Shown: piece by piece, positions 15,593 to 24,232 of the stretch | Layout: every line of letters begins with the position of its first letter | Numbering within the stretch: position 1 is the first letter of the stretch | Source: Alicyclobacillus pomorum DSM 14955 | GTDB lineage: Bacteria; Bacillota; Bacilli; Alicyclobacillales; Alicyclobacillaceae | Reading direction: 5' to 3' | Assembly: GCF_000472905.1 (NCBI RefSeq) | Contig: NZ_AXAR01000006.1 | Coordinates: 144,744-208,743 of the forward strand | DNA: 64,000 nucleotides | Program-made: the position numbers and the translations under genes | The notes under the pieces: generated by a model | Told to the model about the DNA's origin: nothing | Seen by the model: the letters and a program-made list of their open reading frames with translations, nothing else | The model's database searches: none

Positions 15593-16980
15593 AAGAGGCG
15601 CTGGTGGGCCCCATCTCACGGGAACAGTTGCAGACGGCCATGGAAGTCGGCGACATCGACACCGTCGTCGTCGCCATTTGCGACATGCAAGGCCGTTTGA
15701 TGGGCAAGCGGCTGACCGCAGACTTTTGCCTGCGCGGTGGGTTGGATCATGGAACGCACTTCTGTCAGTACCTGCTCGGCACCGACATGGAGATGAACAC
15801 GCCGGACGGCTACGCCTTGATGCACTGGGAAACCGGCTACGGAGACTGGCTGGCCAAGCCGGATTGGTCCACGCTGCGCGTTCTTCCGTGGTATGAGAAG
15901 ACAGCCGTGGTGCTGGCCAATCCATACGACGACGAGACGGACAGCCCGGTTCCCGTGGCGCCGCGCAACATCCTGCAGCGCCAATTGGGTCGCGTGGATG
16001 GCCTCGGTTATCGCCCCATGATGGCGAGCGAACTGGAATTCTACCTGTTTCGGCAAAGCTTCGAGGACGTCGCGGCGCACGGTTTCGAGCCCTCCGCCAT
16101 CCGTCCCGCTGGCCACTACAACGAAGACTACAACCTCTTGCAAGGATGGCGAAATGAGTCGGTGTACCGCCTCATCCGGAACCACATGGTGAAAGCCGGC
16201 ATTCCAGTGGAGTCGTCGAAGGGGGAAGCTGCTGTTGGACAGCACGAGATCAATTTCACCTACACCGACGCGTTGCCCGCAGCCGACCAGCACGTGCTGT
16301 TTAAGCACGGCACCAAAGAGATCTGCATGCAAGAGGGCGTCGCTGTGACGTTTATGGCAAAGCCGCACCACGCGTGGACCGGGTCCAGTGGGCATCTGCA
16401 CATCAGCCTGTGGGATTTAGATGGGCATTGCAACCTGTTTTACGATCCGGACGGCTCCCCCTACGGCATGTCCGCCCTGATGCAATCCTTCCTGGCTGGG
16501 TTGCTCGCGAACATCCGCGCGTTTTCTCTCTTTGTCGCCTCCAATGTGAATTCGTACAAACGGTACGCACTGGGCAGTTGGGCGCCTGTGAACGCCGTAT
16601 GGAGTCGGGATAACCGCACCGCCGGATTTCGCATTGTCGGACGCGGGCAGAGCCTGCGCATTGAATGCCGCATCCCGGGGGCCGATGTCAACCCCTACCT
16701 GGCGTATTCCGCACTGCTCGCCGCAGGTCTCCATGGCGTGGAAAGTGGCTTGCGCCTTCCAGACGAGTTTAAAGGAAACGCCTATGCGAGCGGACACGCC
16801 GCGCGGGTCCCACACTCGCTGTACGAAGCGATGCAGACGTGGCGTGAGAGCGACGTGGTCCGACAGTCGTTTGGCGATACGGTGACAGACCATTACTACC
16901 ACATGGCGCTCGTGGAGCAACAGGCATACGACGCTGTGGTCACGGATTGGGAGCGATCGCGGTACTTTGAACAGGGTTGA
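15589..16980 (+). CDS. Glutamine-synthetase-family gamma-glutamyl-amine ligase (PuuA/GlnA4-like)
   Basis: A 463-aa glutamine-synthetase-fold protein that would join glutamate to an amine using ATP. The N-terminal beta-grasp is followed by ELEFY (metal/Glu site), GQHEINF, PHHAWTGSSGHLHIS and RIECRIPGADVNPYLA, all standard GS active-site blocks. Housekeeping GS motifs for feedback control are not evident, and the neighbours are catabolic, so it resembles PuuA, IpuC or Streptomyces GlnA4 rather than a nitrogen-assimilation enzyme. ATGA overlap couples it to the aldehyde dehydrogenase. The amine substrate is unknown; the presence of an SDR in place of a flavin amine oxidase hints at an amino alcohol. 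Confidence 0.85.
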   Translation: MKEALVGPISREQLQTAMEVGDIDTVVVAICDMQGRLMGKRLTADFCLRGGLDHGTHFCQYLLGTDMEMNTPDGYALMHWETGYGDWLAKPDWSTLRVLPWYEKTAVVLANPYDDETDSPVPVAPRNILQRQLGRVDGLGYRPMMASELEFYLFRQSFEDVAAHGFEPSAIRPAGHYNEDYNLLQGWRNESVYRLIRNHMVKAGIPVESSKGEAAVGQHEINFTYTDALPAADQHVLFKHGTKEICMQEGVAVTFMAKPHHAWTGSSGHLHISLWDLDGHCNLFYDPDGSPYGMSALMQSFLAGLLANIRAFSLFVASNVNSYKRYALGSWAPVNAVWSRDNRTAGFRIVGRGQSLRIECRIPGADVNPYLAYSALLAAGLHGVESGLRLPDEFKGNAYASGHAARVPHSLYEAMQTWRESDVVRQSFGDTVTDHYYHMALVEQQAYDAVVTDWERSRYFEQG

Positions 16981-17038
16981 TGGAGGGTCTACCGGTACAG
17001 TCAGCGAGTGCCAACCACAAGACAGGAGGGACATTGGG

Positions 17039-17806
17039 ATGAGACTGCAGGACAAAGTCTGTGTCATTACGGGCGCGGGCAGCGGCATGGGACGCACTGC
17101 CGCCCACCTGTTTGCAAAAGAAGGCGCCAGAGTCGCGGTGTTTGAGGTCAACGAATCCGCTGCGAAAGAAACCGTAGCATCCGTGCTGGAGTCCGGCGGC
17201 GTCGCGAGTTGCCACGTGTGCAACGTCGCCGACGAGGGCAGCGTGAAGCGCGCGGTTGCAGAGACCATCCAGCAGTACGGGCGAATAGACGTGTTGTACA
17301 ACAACGCCGGGATCATGCCAGAGGCGGACCATTCGGTCATCGACACGCCGGTGGAAGTCTGGGACCAGGTGATGAACATCAATGCGCGAGGCATCTTCCT
17401 CATGTGCAAGCACGTCATCCCGCACATGGTGAGCCAAGGAAAAGGGGCCATCATCAACATCGCGTCGTTCGTTGCGTTCATGGGCTGCACAGTTCCGCAG
17501 GACGCGTACACCGCCTCCAAAGGCGCCGTGGTCTCGCTAACCCGGAGTCTGGCGGTGCAGTTCCGGCCTAAAGGCATCCGCACCAACGCCATCTGCCCCG
17601 GTCCCATTGAAACGCCGCTGATGACCGAATGGTTGCTGAACGACGAGGCAGCGCGCACCATCCGGCTCAGCCGCCAACCGAGCGGGCGCTTTGGAAAGCC
17701 CGAAGACATCGTGCATGCGGCCATCTACCTCGCTTCCGACGAGTCCGACTGGACCAACGGTGCGATGCTCCACATCGACGGCGGCATTACGGTGAACTAC
17801 TTCTAA
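17039..17806 (+). CDS. Short-chain dehydrogenase/reductase
   Basis: A 255-aa classical SDR. TGAGSGMG (11-18) binds NAD(P), YNNAG lies at 87-91, and the catalytic set is Ser143, Tyr157 and Lys161. The cofactor residue after the second strand (FEVNES) lacks an arginine, which favours NAD over NADP. The ATG at 17039 follows GGAGGG; an earlier in-frame ATG at 16967 overlaps the ligase gene. In a gamma-glutamyl pathway it could oxidise the hydroxyl of a gamma-glutamyl amino alcohol to the aldehyde used by the upstream aldehyde dehydrogenase. Confidence 0.85.
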   Translation: MRLQDKVCVITGAGSGMGRTAAHLFAKEGARVAVFEVNESAAKETVASVLESGGVASCHVCNVADEGSVKRAVAETIQQYGRIDVLYNNAGIMPEADHSVIDTPVEVWDQVMNINARGIFLMCKHVIPHMVSQGKGAIINIASFVAFMGCTVPQDAYTASKGAVVSLTRSLAVQFRPKGIRTNAICPGPIETPLMTEWLLNDEAARTIRLSRQPSGRFGKPEDIVHAAIYLASDESDWTNGAMLHIDGGITVNYF

Positions 17807-17890
17807 TGGTTGCATAGTGGGTGAAGTTGCTTGTGCCCCGCCCTACGCTGGCTATCCATTTGATTGTCAGACGAAAGGAGGCATCTACAT

Positions 17891-18031
17891 TTGACTGCGT
17901 TCGGCATCTTGCTGCTCGTCGTGACACTGCTTCTGGCCGTTGGCATTGGCACGTTGGCCAACCGCAACGTCCGGTCTTTCGACGAGTCGGCCCACGAAAA
18001 CTTTGTGGGCAGTGCGTCACAACGCTTGTGA
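17891..18031 (+). CDS. 46-residue single-pass membrane protein upstream of the permease
   Basis: Short ORF with TTG start, 8 nt after AAAGGAGG. Residues 3-24 are a continuous hydrophobic helix (FGILLLVVTLLLAVGIGTLA), followed by a short polar tail (NRNVRSFDESAHENFVG). It lies in the same operon, 31 bp before the permease, so it may be an accessory subunit that helps assemble or regulate the transporter, as small proteins do for some other carriers. No homologue is recognised from sequence alone; conservation of this gene pair would be the test. Confidence 0.7.
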   Translation: MTAFGILLLVVTLLLAVGIGTLANRNVRSFDESAHENFVGSASQRL

Positions 18032-18062
18032 ACGGACACATTCTGGATGGAAGGAAGTGAGG

Positions 18063-19586
18063 ATGTTGGACAAAAACGCGCAGCTGACGAGTGACAAACA
18101 GCTTCTGAACAAATTTGGCTACGCACAGGAGCTCCTGCGGGACATGGGCGGGTTCTCGAATTTCGCCATCTCGTTTTCCATCATTTCCATCCTCACCGGC
18201 GCCGTGTCGCTGTACGGGTACGGCCTGCAGTTCGGCGGGCCAGGCATCATGGGCTTCGGCTGGCCCCTCGTCGCGTTCTTCGTGTTGCTCATTGCCGCGT
18301 CCCTGGCAGAACTCGCATCTGCCATTCCGACCGCAGGCGCGCTCTACCACTGGGCCGCCATTCTCGGTGGCAGGCGTTGGGGGTGGTACACCGCGTGGAT
18401 CAACCTGATTGGCCAAATCGGCATTGTGGCCGGCATCGACTACTCCTGTGCGCTCTTTGCCGATCCGCTCCTCGCCCCCCTCTTTGGCTACACCTCCAAC
18501 CTGACGACGACGCTCATTGTGTTTGGCGTCATTCTCGTGCTTCACGGCATTTTCAATCATATCGGCATTCGCGTCGTCGCTCGGCTCAACGACTTCTCTG
18601 CCTGGTACCACATCGCCGTGGTCCTGGTGTTGGTGGTGAGCCTGGCGTTCTTCACCAAGAACCACCTGCAGCCCTTCAGCTATCTGTACCACGTGGGTCA
18701 GACGTTTTCCGGAAAGCCCTATTGGTTGGCATTTATGATTGGACTGCTCCAGGCCCAGTGGACGTTCACCGGATACGACGCGTCTGCGCACACCATTGAA
18801 GAGACCGTCAACCCGCGCGTCCGCGCGCCTTGGGGTATTTTCAACTCCGTTGCCTATTCATTTGTCTTCGGCTTCATCATGTTGGCCTTTGTGACGCTGT
18901 CCATGCACGACGTGTCCGGCGCCGCGAGTGCATCCAACGGGTTTATTTTCGTCATCAGCCAGGCGCTCGGGGGAACGTTTGGCACGGTCGTATTGTGGTT
19001 GGTGACGTTTGCCATGTGGTTCTGTGGCCTGTCATCCATCACGTCGTTCTCGCGCATGATGTACGCCTTCTCGCGCGACAAAGGCATGCCGGGAAGCAGG
19101 CACTGGGCGCAAATCAGTAAGAAGTACCGCACGCCCGCCAAGGCCATCTGGCTCGTGGTGGCACTATCCTTTCTGTTTGCGCTGGTCGACTACGTCATCA
19201 AGCAGGTCAATCCGAATGCCACATATACGACCATCGCGTTCCTGACGGCCATCAGCGTGATTGGCCTGTACATCGCGTACGGCATCCCGGTCTACCTCAA
19301 GCTCCGCGCACAAGCGCAAGGGCGTTTCCTGCCAAAACACCTCGGACCGTGGCACCTCGGACGGTGGAGCAAGTGGATAAACGCCATCAGCTTGCTCTGG
19401 ATTGTGTTCATCTGCATCATCATGATGATTCCGCCGAACCAAATGGCGCTCTATGCGGTGGTGGTGCTGCTCATCCTGCTCTTGGTGATGGACTTCGGCT
19501 ATTACCACCGACATTTTGAGGGGCCGCAGGCCGCGTTGAAAGTCTCCATGGAAGAGATCCGGCGGCGCGAGGCGGAGTTGCAGTGA
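18063..19586 (+). CDS. APC-superfamily amino acid/amine permease
   Basis: A 507-aa integral membrane protein with about 12 hydrophobic segments. The first (FSNFAISFSIISILTGAVSLY) and the following GxG and SLAELASAIPTAGALYHW block are typical of APC transporters of the GabP/BAT1 branch (amino acids, GABA, choline-like amines). The start is ATG at 18063 after GGAAGTGAGG; the longer in-frame extension overlaps the 46-aa gene and is not hydrophobic. As last gene of the gamma-glutamylation operon it probably imports the amine. A terminator follows. Confidence 0.88.
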   Translation: MLDKNAQLTSDKQLLNKFGYAQELLRDMGGFSNFAISFSIISILTGAVSLYGYGLQFGGPGIMGFGWPLVAFFVLLIAASLAELASAIPTAGALYHWAAILGGRRWGWYTAWINLIGQIGIVAGIDYSCALFADPLLAPLFGYTSNLTTTLIVFGVILVLHGIFNHIGIRVVARLNDFSAWYHIAVVLVLVVSLAFFTKNHLQPFSYLYHVGQTFSGKPYWLAFMIGLLQAQWTFTGYDASAHTIEETVNPRVRAPWGIFNSVAYSFVFGFIMLAFVTLSMHDVSGAASASNGFIFVISQALGGTFGTVVLWLVTFAMWFCGLSSITSFSRMMYAFSRDKGMPGSRHWAQISKKYRTPAKAIWLVVALSFLFALVDYVIKQVNPNATYTTIAFLTAISVIGLYIAYGIPVYLKLRAQAQGRFLPKHLGPWHLGRWSKWINAISLLWIVFICIIMMIPPNQMALYAVVVLLILLLVMDFGYYHRHFEGPQAALKVSMEEIRRREAELQ

Positions 19587-19601
19587 GGGTCTCGACGTCA
19601 A

Positions 19602-19653
19602 AAAGGGGCCGTCCCACCGCCATCAATTGACGGGCGCAGGGGGACGTCCCCTT
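19602..19653. terminator. Bidirectional terminator between permease and ROK kinase
   Basis: Stem AAGGGGCCGTCCC / GGGGACGTCCCCTT with one mismatch and a 25-nt loop, between convergent genes; a run of A precedes it, giving a U-tract on the minus strand. Confidence 0.7.
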
Positions 19654-19663
19654 CATGCATTGT

Positions 19664-20578
19664 TCAACGCTGTGACTGATGCACAAACGGAAGTGAAGCG
19701 GCTCCAATAACTCCAGCCTTGGTACCGAGTTGTGCTGCACAAAGACGGATCTTCGTCGGCGTCGGGTGGAACCGATTCGCGGCCAACGCCTCTCGCAACG
19801 AGCGGAACATGGGCTCCCCGATTTGCGACAGACCGCCACCGATGACAATCACCTCGGGATCGAACAGATTCACGAGGTTGACCAGCCCAATGCCAAGATA
19901 GCGGAAGGCGGCATCCAGAATGGACTGCGCCCTTGCTTCGCCGGTTGCGGCGAGTGCTGCCACTTCTTTCGCAGTCATATCGCGCCCAAAAGCTTCCCTC
20001 GCGTTGCGTTGAATGGCCGTTCCCGATGCTAACGCTTCCAAGCACCCTCGGTTGCCGCACGTACACAGGGGTCCATCGGGCTGGATGATGGTGTGTCCAA
20101 TCTCCCCAAAGCTCCCCGTGGCTCCTTGTCGTACACGACCATCCACCACCAACCCGGCACCAATCCCCGTGCTCACGGTGACGTACACCATGTTCTTCGC
20201 ACCCGCTCCTGCCCCGTAGCGATGCTCCGCGACGGCCGCAGCGTTCGCGTCGTTGTCCAGGTACACCGGCAGTGAAACGTCGTTCTGAATGATTTCGGGC
20301 AAACGGATGCCATCCCATCCCGGTAAATTCGGGGGACCCAGAATCGTTCCTGTGTGCGGGTTCAAGGGGCCGGGTGCGCCAATCCCGATGCCCAATACAT
20401 CGTCCCTCGACACGTGCTGAAACATAGCGAGGATGGTGTCTTTGATGCGACGAATCACAGACTCCGGCCCCTCCACTCCCAACGTCGGAACCTCAATCGA
20501 CTGCATGAGCGTGCCGGTTTCGTCCATGATCCCCGTGCAAATTTTCGTACCACCTACGTCAACGCCGATGCTGTACAC
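19664..20578 (-). CDS. glcK: ROK-family glucokinase
   Basis: A 304-aa sugar kinase. DVGGTK (7-12) binds ATP phosphates, the catalytic Asp110 lies in DNDANAAA, and the ROK zinc motif is complete: His162, Cys172, Cys174 and Cys179 in CTCGNRGCLE. The glycolytic role is ATP-dependent phosphorylation of glucose at C6. No DNA-binding domain is present, so it is not a NagC-type repressor. It is monocistronic on the minus strand. An N-acetylmannosamine or fructose specificity cannot be excluded. Confidence 0.9.
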   Translation of the reverse strand: MYSIGVDVGGTKICTGIMDETGTLMQSIEVPTLGVEGPESVIRRIKDTILAMFQHVSRDDVLGIGIGAPGPLNPHTGTILGPPNLPGWDGIRLPEIIQNDVSLPVYLDNDANAAAVAEHRYGAGAGAKNMVYVTVSTGIGAGLVVDGRVRQGATGSFGEIGHTIIQPDGPLCTCGNRGCLEALASGTAIQRNAREAFGRDMTAKEVAALAATGEARAQSILDAAFRYLGIGLVNLVNLFDPEVIVIGGGLSQIGEPMFRSLREALAANRFHPTPTKIRLCAAQLGTKAGVIGAASLPFVHQSQR

Positions 20579-20668
20579 CGTGTTCCTCCTTTCGGAACGT
20601 GGCGGTTTCGTGGCGGCTCTCTTGAATCTGAAAACCTTCCATATCGTTGTGCCACTTGTCTATCCTCA

Positions 20669-22051
20669 TCATAGTCGGTGTGTGATGTTTTTGACCAGAT
20701 TTTTGATCTCCAAATCCATCATCGAACTTTTGACCAGTACAATCGTATTTTCATCCATCAGCCCGTGTAACAGGTGCTCAATGTCCACAATCTCATAACA
20801 GCGATACACGTTCTGCTCCTTCATCCCGAGGCGCAGCGCATGTTTAGCAAAGTCTTTCGCAATCGAACCCCGCGTAATGAGCACATCGACGTTTTGCTCG
20901 ACCAATTGCTGGCTAATCTGCGCATACTGTTCATCGGCAAACTCACCAAGGGACGCCATTCTGCCCAAGACGGCAATTTTTTTCCGACCTTCTGCCAGAT
21001 CGTCTAGCACTTTCAATGCAGCACGCATCGACGTTGGATTGGAACTCCAGGAATCGTCAATTACGACGCTGCCGTTGATGCCCGACAGCACATTCACATG
21101 GCCCGGCAGATACTGAAAAGAGCGCAGCCGCTCTCCGGCTTCCTCTATACCGAGACCAAGCATATAGGCGGTGGCGATGGCCGCCAGTGCATTATAGACA
21201 CTGTGCTGGCCGTACCCAGGCACAAACAGGTGATGGTTCATATGCTGGTACCGCAAAGTAAAGGCCATACCGCGATTTTCGGTCCGCACGTGTGTTGCCT
21301 GGAAATCCGCCCCGTCACCCAAGCCAAAAGTAAGCAGCTTGCCATGAAAAGGTGTAAAATCAATCTTCTTGATGTTTGGGTCGTCCGTATTGAGCAGAAG
21401 TGTCCCTGCATATCCCAGCCCCGGCAGCATCTCTCCCTTGGCCTGAATGTACTCGTCATGGGAGGCAAATGCATTCAAATGATCGATGCCGATATTTGTG
21501 ATCACGCCAATCGTTGGCCGAAAGAACAGACAGCTGTCCAATAAATCGCCTTTCTTTGCGACCCCTGTTTCGAAGACAGCCACGTTGGTGTCATCGTCAA
21601 TCCCAAGCAAATAGTCCAAATTAAAGTCAGACGCATTTTTGCTGCGCAAGGTGGCCTGCACCTGATACTTCTGCGACAAAATATGAGCCACCATTTCCTT
21701 GGTGGTGGTCTTGCCGCAAGTACCCGTGATGGCAATCACCGGAATGGAGAACAGCGCGCGGTAATAGCGCACAAAGTTCCGGTACGCCTCTTCCACGTCT
21801 TTCACCCGTACCACCATGTGATGGCTACGGACCTTCGACCACGCGTTCGGATCTTCCGTGACAATGACACAACCGTCGTAAGGATTCAATCGCCAAGCCC
21901 TGACTCGCCGGAAGCGGTCAAACAATAACGTTTGATCCGCTTTTACGTCGATGGGATGGTCCACCACGTGCCGAATGTATGTGGGGGCTGTCCCTTGGAC
22001 GCTCTTGCCGTCAATGTTCGTGAGGACTTCTTGAAAACGGAGCCGCTTCAT
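20669..22051 (-). CDS. MurF-like Mur ligase family protein
   Basis: A 460-aa ATP-dependent amide ligase. The P-loop GTCGKTTT is at 110-117, the central-domain motif TNIGIDHLNAF and the C-terminal DSWSSNPTSMRAAL block match MurF (UDP-MurNAc-tripeptide:D-Ala-D-Ala ligase). The N-terminal domain is short and unusual: instead of the normal MurF UDP-binding domain it has a compact Arg-rich segment. No dcw genes are near. The ATG at 22051 (GGGGGG, 9 nt upstream) gives a normal length; an in-frame extension to 22144 has no ribosome site. It is last in a line of genes with two ATP-grasp proteins, so a dedicated peptide or cell-surface ligase is likelier than the housekeeping MurF. Confidence 0.75.
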   Translation of the reverse strand: MKRLRFQEVLTNIDGKSVQGTAPTYIRHVVDHPIDVKADQTLLFDRFRRVRAWRLNPYDGCVIVTEDPNAWSKVRSHHMVVRVKDVEEAYRNFVRYYRALFSIPVIAITGTCGKTTTKEMVAHILSQKYQVQATLRSKNASDFNLDYLLGIDDDTNVAVFETGVAKKGDLLDSCLFFRPTIGVITNIGIDHLNAFASHDEYIQAKGEMLPGLGYAGTLLLNTDDPNIKKIDFTPFHGKLLTFGLGDGADFQATHVRTENRGMAFTLRYQHMNHHLFVPGYGQHSVYNALAAIATAYMLGLGIEEAGERLRSFQYLPGHVNVLSGINGSVVIDDSWSSNPTSMRAALKVLDDLAEGRKKIAVLGRMASLGEFADEQYAQISQQLVEQNVDVLITRGSIAKDFAKHALRLGMKEQNVYRCYEIVDIEHLLHGLMDENTIVLVKSSMMDLEIKNLVKNITHRL

Positions 22052-22126
22052 TCGATGGATCCCCCCCAACCCCTTCATAAACTTACGTCGTGCTATCTTA
22101 TTGTTCAGGGAGGATTTACGGCAACA

Positions 22127-22149
22127 GCCACTTGCACCAGGCAAGTGGC
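22127..22149 (-). terminator. Hairpin between the haloperoxidase-like and MurF-like genes
   Basis: Perfect 9-bp stem GCCACTTGC / GCAAGTGGC with a 5-nt loop. No strong U-tract follows on the minus strand, so it may partly separate transcription of the two genes or stabilise mRNA. Confidence 0.4.
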
Positions 22150-22177
22150 CTATTGAGTGCCGCCCACGGCATGGGGG

Positions 22178-23008
22178 CTAATGTCTCACTTTGGATTGAC
22201 AAGACTGGTTAAAATCAAAAGGAATGACTTGAACATATGGCGGCGGAGACAGCTGAGCATGAAGATCCTTCGTAAAGGGAACGTCAATCTTCTCGCTGGC
22301 ATTGTTTTCTTCCTTCTTCAGCGTGTGCACCACAATGTGACCAATCTGCCGTCCAAGTTTCAAACCGTCTTCAAGATCGATTGGAAAATGTACGCCTGCA
22401 TATAACCGGGAAAGCGCAGCCTCTTCTGCCAGTGCTTTTAATCGAGAAGATTCGGAAGGGAAAAAGTAACTTAAGATCACTTCCGCACATCCGGCAACGG
22501 AAGCATGTCCGGCTACGTAAGTTGGGAAACGTGGTGTACACAGGATGGTGGTTAAATCGTGATCCAGTTGATTCGGTCGAGCGACATTATACCGGAATTT
22601 TACATACCAGGTGACGACAGTTGCGTCGTTAATCCCGGAATGCACCGCCTTTAAGATCCGCCCGGCCATTGGAGGTGTTACGCCATACGTGTCAATCAGG
22701 CGGTCAATGATAGGCGTCCACTGCTTGGTCGGCGCACCTGCCCCCCAATACTTGGCTATTTGGATTTGTTCATCTGTAATGTTCTCCAAGGTTTCTTGAA
22801 CCACTTTCAGTTCCTGATTCCATTTGATATGATTTGGATTCTGGATGTCTAAATCGAATGTTTTCCCATTGCGGTCCTTCAATTGTCCATCTGCATTGAG
22901 TTGGATGTACTCTGTCGACCAAGATCCGGCTAACGGGTCCACGGGATTCGATGGTGGTTTGTCTTCCCCTGCATAGGGAAGATCGGTCCAACGCTTATAT
23001 TTCCCCAA
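22178..23008 (-). CDS. Vanadium-haloperoxidase/PAP2-superfamily protein
   Basis: A 276-aa protein with the three vanadate/phosphate-binding blocks: K-F-R-Y-N-V-A-R-P (Lys137, Arg144), YVAGHAS (His168) and SRLYAGVHFPID (Arg201, His207). These fit vanadium-dependent haloperoxidases and their PAP2 phosphatase cousins. No signal peptide is visible, and the N-terminus (GKYKRWTDLPYAGEDKPP) matches the secreted/cytosolic haloperoxidase group rather than membrane PAP2 enzymes. The start is TTG at 23008, 9 nt after AGGAGG; the longer frame upstream is out of family. It lies between two ATP-grasp genes and a Mur ligase. Whether it halogenates or dephosphorylates is open. Confidence 0.8.
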   Translation of the reverse strand: MGKYKRWTDLPYAGEDKPPSNPVDPLAGSWSTEYIQLNADGQLKDRNGKTFDLDIQNPNHIKWNQELKVVQETLENITDEQIQIAKYWGAGAPTKQWTPIIDRLIDTYGVTPPMAGRILKAVHSGINDATVVTWYVKFRYNVARPNQLDHDLTTILCTPRFPTYVAGHASVAGCAEVILSYFFPSESSRLKALAEEAALSRLYAGVHFPIDLEDGLKLGRQIGHIVVHTLKKEENNASEKIDVPFTKDLHAQLSPPPYVQVIPFDFNQSCQSKVRH

Positions 23009-23136
23009 TGTAAAGTTCCTCCTCAAGCTATAGTTGGTTTTCTTATACACAATTCGAAATGGAGACGAACTGTTACTGACAAACCACATTGATAGTTTGA
23101 GAATGGGGAAACATATCGCATGTCGAACCAAATTCG

Positions 23137-24216
23137 TCACCGCTGCGCTATGGTTTGAGCGATTTGCAAATCGCTGGTTTGCCGATGTTTTGTATGCTGT
23201 TCGGCCAAAAATGCGGCATACTGAATTGAATTTCGGACGACATCAAGCTCTAAATAAAGGCTTGGAGGCGGACCGGGCTTCCAATTCACTTCATAGATCC
23301 AGGCCTTTCGCATAGAATCAATCCCAACGTCAATCCCCAGCTCGTCGAAACACTCATCGTACACTTCATCCAGGTGGGCGGCCAGTTGAAGGCCGAACTG
23401 CTCTAGGTAACACTGCATATTGTAAGCTTCTTCCTCAAATTCGTTTCTCAGAAAAGTGCCCAAATGGCCAGTATATCCCCCACTGCTTAGATTGGACGTT
23501 ATGTTTCCGAAACAGGCTATACGATAGTAAACTGAGGTAATCACCCATCTCCCAGTACCGTCTTTCTGTACATGGATACGAAAATCGTAAGGTTGTCCCG
23601 ACCTCGTCATGCACGTGATGTACTTTTGTACGAGTACAGGTTCTTGCAGATACTTTTCTTGTACGAGTTCAAGCATATCGTCGAATGTACAGTTTGTCGT
23701 TTCATCGTTGTTCTCGACAATTTGAAACCGATTGACGCCCAAGCGCTCAATCACAATAATTCCGTGACCTTGCGCACCCCACAGCGGTTTTAAAACCACT
23801 TTGTCATGCTTGTCAATAAAGGAAGACAAGTCATCTTTGACGTTTTCGAGTTCTCTGGTTGGAATCAGATATTGTCTGAATGCTCCCGCTTTGTAGAGTC
23901 GTTCGTACACGGACATTTTGTCTCCGATAGGATGACTCGTGAAAGGAATACATCTGCGGAGTTCTGCAATAACAGACCACATTTTTTCACTGCGGGTTGC
24001 TTCGTTGTGTATGACGTCCGGAAACCGAACAGTGGTTTCCGACCAATTTCCATTTTGGTACACCCAACCCGAAATATTTTTCTCATGTAGATGAACGCGC
24101 CCAGGCGTGAAATAAACAAAATCAATGCCTTCCGCTTTCGCCACCGAAGCGTACGCATAGGCACGTTTTACTTTACGTGGATCCGACCGATAATGAAGGT
24201 ATCCAATCAATGTCAT
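23137..24216 (-). CDS. YheC/YheD-family ATP-grasp protein
   Basis: A 359-aa protein of the endospore coat-associated YheC/YheD family. It has an N-terminal Rossmann-like half, then an ATP-grasp half with VLKPLWGAQGHGI (phosphate loop), the DFRIHVQ segment and the metal-binding EVNWKPG near the C-terminus. ATP-grasp enzymes form amide bonds between a carboxylate and an amine. The ATG at 24216 has GAGGTG at 9 nt and lies 16 bp after the other ATP-grasp gene, so the two are co-transcribed. A role in making or attaching a peptide at the spore surface is inference from family and place. Confidence 0.8.
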   Translation of the reverse strand: MTLIGYLHYRSDPRKVKRAYAYASVAKAEGIDFVYFTPGRVHLHEKNISGWVYQNGNWSETTVRFPDVIHNEATRSEKMWSVIAELRRCIPFTSHPIGDKMSVYERLYKAGAFRQYLIPTRELENVKDDLSSFIDKHDKVVLKPLWGAQGHGIIVIERLGVNRFQIVENNDETTNCTFDDMLELVQEKYLQEPVLVQKYITCMTRSGQPYDFRIHVQKDGTGRWVITSVYYRIACFGNITSNLSSGGYTGHLGTFLRNEFEEEAYNMQCYLEQFGLQLAAHLDEVYDECFDELGIDVGIDSMRKAWIYEVNWKPGPPPSLYLELDVVRNSIQYAAFLAEQHTKHRQTSDLQIAQTIAQR

Positions 24217-24232
24217 CGCACAATTCACCTCG

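Noticed and set aside
16417..17724. Antisense ORF of 435 codons across the ligase and SDR genes
   Set aside because: Shadow of two confident plus-strand enzymes; no start site or domain.
17787..18791. Antisense ORF over the small protein and permease
   Set aside because: Shadow frame of the permease; the plus strand has membrane helices and ribosome sites.
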